NCBI GenBank assembly: GCA_945862165.1
Contig: CAMAXI010000010.1
Coordinates: 1-64,000, forward strand
Length of the DNA: 64,000 bases
DNA from: Chryseobacterium gleum
GTDB taxonomy: Bacteria; Bacteroidota; Bacteroidia; Flavobacteriales_D; Crocinitomicaceae
Direction: 5' to 3'
Shown here piece by piece: positions 61,276-64,000 of this stretch (positions are counted from its first letter, which is position 1; each line of letters starts with the position of its first letter). Both the position numbers and the translations under genes were made by a program. The notes under the pieces were generated by a model that saw nothing but the letters and a program-made list of their open reading frames with translations, had not been told where the DNA came from and ran no database searches.

Positions 61276-62676
61276 ATGGAAAAACCCAAAAGAATATTAT
61301 TTCTTGATTTAATGCGTGTTTTAGCATTATTTATGATGATACAAGGTCATACTACCTATGATTTTTTGGATTTATCTATTCGCGATGGTCATAGCACTGG
61401 AATCAAAATATGGACAATGTTACGAGGTTATACAGCCCCTTTTTTTATGATGGTATCAGGAGCAGTATTCACATTTTTAATGCTTTCACAAGAACAAGAG
61501 GATGGTTCTAATCCAAGAGTTAAAGCAGGAATTAATAGAATATTTACCCTTTTATTTTGGGGCTATTTATTAAATTTTCCTATTTATGAAATAGGGCAAA
61601 TTTTCACAAAAGAAGGATTAAATCACTTTTTATCAGTGAGTATTGGAGAAACATTTTTTACTATTTTTTGGATTTCCTTGTGTATATACATCTACAAATC
61701 CATAACGAATAAAGAAGCTGTTTACCAAGATAATGAAATTAAAAAATTATTTAGAGAAGGTGCCCTCAAGCATATTAGATTTAGAGAAGCGCTATTCAAT
61801 AAGAACTATTTTGAACAAGAAGATAAAAAGAAAAGATTACTAACATCCGTTTTTGGAGGGGTTATAATAAGTATTCCATTTTTAATCATATCTAATGTAT
61901 TAACACTTGAAGAGAAACAAAGAGCACTACGTGTAGATGTACTTCATATTATCGCGCTAGGTTTACTTACAATTATGTTTGTATACTTTATTTCTAGGCA
62001 CAAAAAATGGATTATGACATCCGTTTATTTTGTATTAATGCTGATAATAATATCCTCATTTCCGCTACTTAACAATGTTGATTTATCGCACCTTCCAATA
62101 TTTGTAGCTCCTTACTTAAATGATTTTGAAACAAAATCTATGTTTCCTCTTACTCCTTGGCTTGCATATATTTTTGCTGGAGCATTACTCGGTTTGTGGT
62201 TAAATTATGAAATTAAAAAACCTAATTTCGAGAAAATAATTGGAATAAAATTAGCCTTTGTGGGACTTGGATTTATTTTTTTATCGGAAATTGGTAATCA
62301 TTTTGAAATGTATTATTATGGTAAAAGTTACTTTTGGCACGATAGTCCAAATCTAATTTACCACAGGATTGGCATTGTTATCAGTGTTGGAGCTATTATG
62401 GCCTTTTTAAGTTTAATTGTAAAAGACCTGCCAAAGTTTATGAAACAAATGAGTAGAAATACTTTATGGTTGTATGTAGGTCATTTGATAATCATCTACC
62501 AATTTGTAAAACCAATAATCGGATATAAAACAAGATTTAATGTACCAATAACACTTGTTTGTATTACACTTATGTTTGTTTTAATGTATCTACAAACACG
62601 TATTATACTTTATGTACAAAAGAATGAAGGTTACCGAGAAACTATCAAGAAATTACTCAGATACAAAACAAATTAA
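61276..62676 (+). CDS. Acyltransferase-type membrane protein (DUF1624/heparan-alpha-glucosaminide N-acetyltransferase-like)
   Basis: RILFLDLMRVLALFMMIQGHTTYDFLD...LRGYTAPFFMMVSGAVFTFLM and multiple TM helices. Confidence 0.75.
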   Translation: MEKPKRILFLDLMRVLALFMMIQGHTTYDFLDLSIRDGHSTGIKIWTMLRGYTAPFFMMVSGAVFTFLMLSQEQEDGSNPRVKAGINRIFTLLFWGYLLNFPIYEIGQIFTKEGLNHFLSVSIGETFFTIFWISLCIYIYKSITNKEAVYQDNEIKKLFREGALKHIRFREALFNKNYFEQEDKKKRLLTSVFGGVIISIPFLIISNVLTLEEKQRALRVDVLHIIALGLLTIMFVYFISRHKKWIMTSVYFVLMLIIISSFPLLNNVDLSHLPIFVAPYLNDFETKSMFPLTPWLAYIFAGALLGLWLNYEIKKPNFEKIIGIKLAFVGLGFIFLSEIGNHFEMYYYGKSYFWHDSPNLIYHRIGIVISVGAIMAFLSLIVKDLPKFMKQMSRNTLWLYVGHLIIIYQFVKPIIGYKTRFNVPITLVCITLMFVLMYLQTRIILYVQKNEGYRETIKKLLRYKTN

Positions 62677-62736
62677 ATGCTACACGTGAAGTATTTTAAT
62701 AGGATAAAACTACTCCTGTAATACTTAATCTTTATG

Positions 62737-63126
62737 TTAGAAAGATTTAATATTATTTGCAATTTGTTCTAACTCTAAAGAATCAAGTTTCAATTTAGCT
62801 GCTGAAAAATTCATATCAGCCAAAGCATTCATTGGTACTAAATGAATATGCGCATGAGGAACTTCTAATCCTATTACAGTAACTCCAACTTTTTTACAAG
62901 GATAAGCTAACTTAATCTTATGTGCAACTTGTTTACTGAAAATCATCATTTTACCCAACAAATCATCTTCAAGATCAAATATATAATCAACTTCAACTTT
63001 AGGGATAACTAAAACATGGCCCTTTGTCAATGGCTGAATATCTAAAAAAGCTAAAAATTGATCGGATTCCGCAACTTTATAGCAAGGGATTTCACCATTA
63101 ACTATTTTAGAAAACAACGTAGCCAT
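62737..63126 (-). CDS. HIT family hydrolase
   Basis: IVNGEIPCYKVAESDQFLAFLDIQPLTKGHVLVIPK; histidine triad HAHIHLVP. Confidence 0.95.
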   Translation of the reverse strand: MATLFSKIVNGEIPCYKVAESDQFLAFLDIQPLTKGHVLVIPKVEVDYIFDLEDDLLGKMMIFSKQVAHKIKLAYPCKKVGVTVIGLEVPHAHIHLVPMNALADMNFSAAKLKLDSLELEQIANNIKSF

Positions 63127-63599
63127 TATCTAGATATATCCATTATTTCAAACTGAATAATACCATTAGGCGTTGTAACATCTGCAATTTCTCCTAATTT
63201 TTTACCTAATAAACCTTTTCCTATTGGAGAATCAATGGAGATTTTTTTTGCTTTTAAGTCTGCTTCGTTTTCAGCAACAATTGTGTATTGCATTTCCATT
63301 CCATTGGAAATATTTTTAATTCTAACTTTTGTAAGAATAAAAACTTTAGAAGTATCAATTGTTGACTCATCAATTATACGCGCATTAGATAAAATACCTT
63401 CCATTTTAGAAATCTTCATCTCTAATAAGCCTTGAGCTTCCTTCGCTGCATCATATTCCGCATTTTCAGACAAATCACCTTTGTCTCTTGCTTCTGCAAT
63501 TTGATCAGAAATAGATGGGCGCATTACGGTCTTCATTTCGTGTAATTCATCACGAAGTTTTTTTAAACCCTCTTCTGTATAATAAGTAATTTGAGACAT
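63126..63599 (-). CDS. greA: Transcription elongation factor GreA
   Basis: YYTEEGLKKLRDELHEMKTVMRPSISDQIAEARDKGDLSENAEYDAAKEAQGLLE. Confidence 0.96.
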   Translation of the reverse strand: MSQITYYTEEGLKKLRDELHEMKTVMRPSISDQIAEARDKGDLSENAEYDAAKEAQGLLEMKISKMEGILSNARIIDESTIDTSKVFILTKVRIKNISNGMEMQYTIVAENEADLKAKKISIDSPIGKGLLGKKLGEIADVTTPNGIIQFEIMDISR

Positions 63600-63665
63600 A
63601 TATTGAAATTATATAAAAAACGAAGAGAGCCATACGACTCTCAACATTTTACAAAATTATAAAAA

Positions 63666-64000
63666 TTATTTTAAACTAATAGAAACTCCAAAACTGTGAA
63701 TCAATCCAAATGGATTTGACATTCTAACAGCGTATTCTAAACCAATAGCTGATTGCTTTTTAACTCCTTCAGCTGTTGTTTTTCTAGAAATCAAGTCAAC
63801 AGACATACCAGCAGTTAATCCGGATAAAGCATTAGTCCTATTTGCGGAATTTGTGATGTTTTTTTCATAAACATATCCAGCACGTACATTGAAAGCAGCT
63901 ATTCCAGTATTAAAAAGATAATCTAATCCAAGTCTATATTGATCATTTGAAAATGAATTTGCTGTAAAAGCAAATGCTGCAGTAAATTTATTGTCACTAA
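63666..64000 (-). CDS. C-terminal part of an outer-membrane beta-barrel protein, PorV/PorQ-like (5' end beyond window)
   Basis: Minus-strand reading gives ...LGLDYLFNTGIAAFNVRAGYVYEKNITNSANRTNALSGLTAGMSVDLISRK...MSNPFGLIHSFGVSISLK*. Confidence 0.55.
   Translation of the reverse strand, partial: SDNKFTAAFAFTANSFSNDQYRLGLDYLFNTGIAAFNVRAGYVYEKNITNSANRTNALSGLTAGMSVDLISRKTTAEGVKKQSAIGLEYAVRMSNPFGLIHSFGVSISLK

Noticed and set aside
63610-63650. Hairpin GAGAG-N8-CTCTC upstream of greA
   Set aside because: Only a 5-bp stem; possibly a weak terminator for the minus-strand outer-membrane gene but not strong enough to list.

Overview
The window is a chromosomal segment of a Bacteroidota bacterium. The phylum call rests on TAnnTTTG-type promoters, T9SS type-B sorting domains, PorP/SprF and PorV-like proteins; a Flavobacteriales affiliation is inference. 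It opens at the 5' end of a minus-strand 16S rRNA gene with an unusually legible tandem-promoter region. The rest is densely packed housekeeping genes: pfkA, menC/menA, murB, truA, ispE, accA, nadC, dtd, rsgA, guaB, two SurA-type PPIases, a MoxR ATPase, purL, an acyl-CoA ligase, rsmG, HIT and greA. Between these lie envelope and T9SS genes: a 1598-aa modular adhesin, an FN3-like T9SS cargo protein, OmpA-family proteins, and a PorP/SprF + OmpA pair. I saw no CRISPR array, prophage, transposase, tRNA gene or canonical defence island. The best candidate for an undescribed system is the tightly coupled three-gene block at 51278-55076. It encodes two tandem paralogous polytopic membrane proteins that look like GT-C glycosyltransferases or polymerases, followed by a lipoprotein related to YtcJ-type amidohydrolases that appears to have lost nearly all metal-binding and catalytic residues. 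Two other observations stand out: a REP-like palindrome carried in frame inside menC, encoding YSEPVEES, and the rRNA leader architecture. All assignments come from reading the sequence and recalling protein families; no searches were run.
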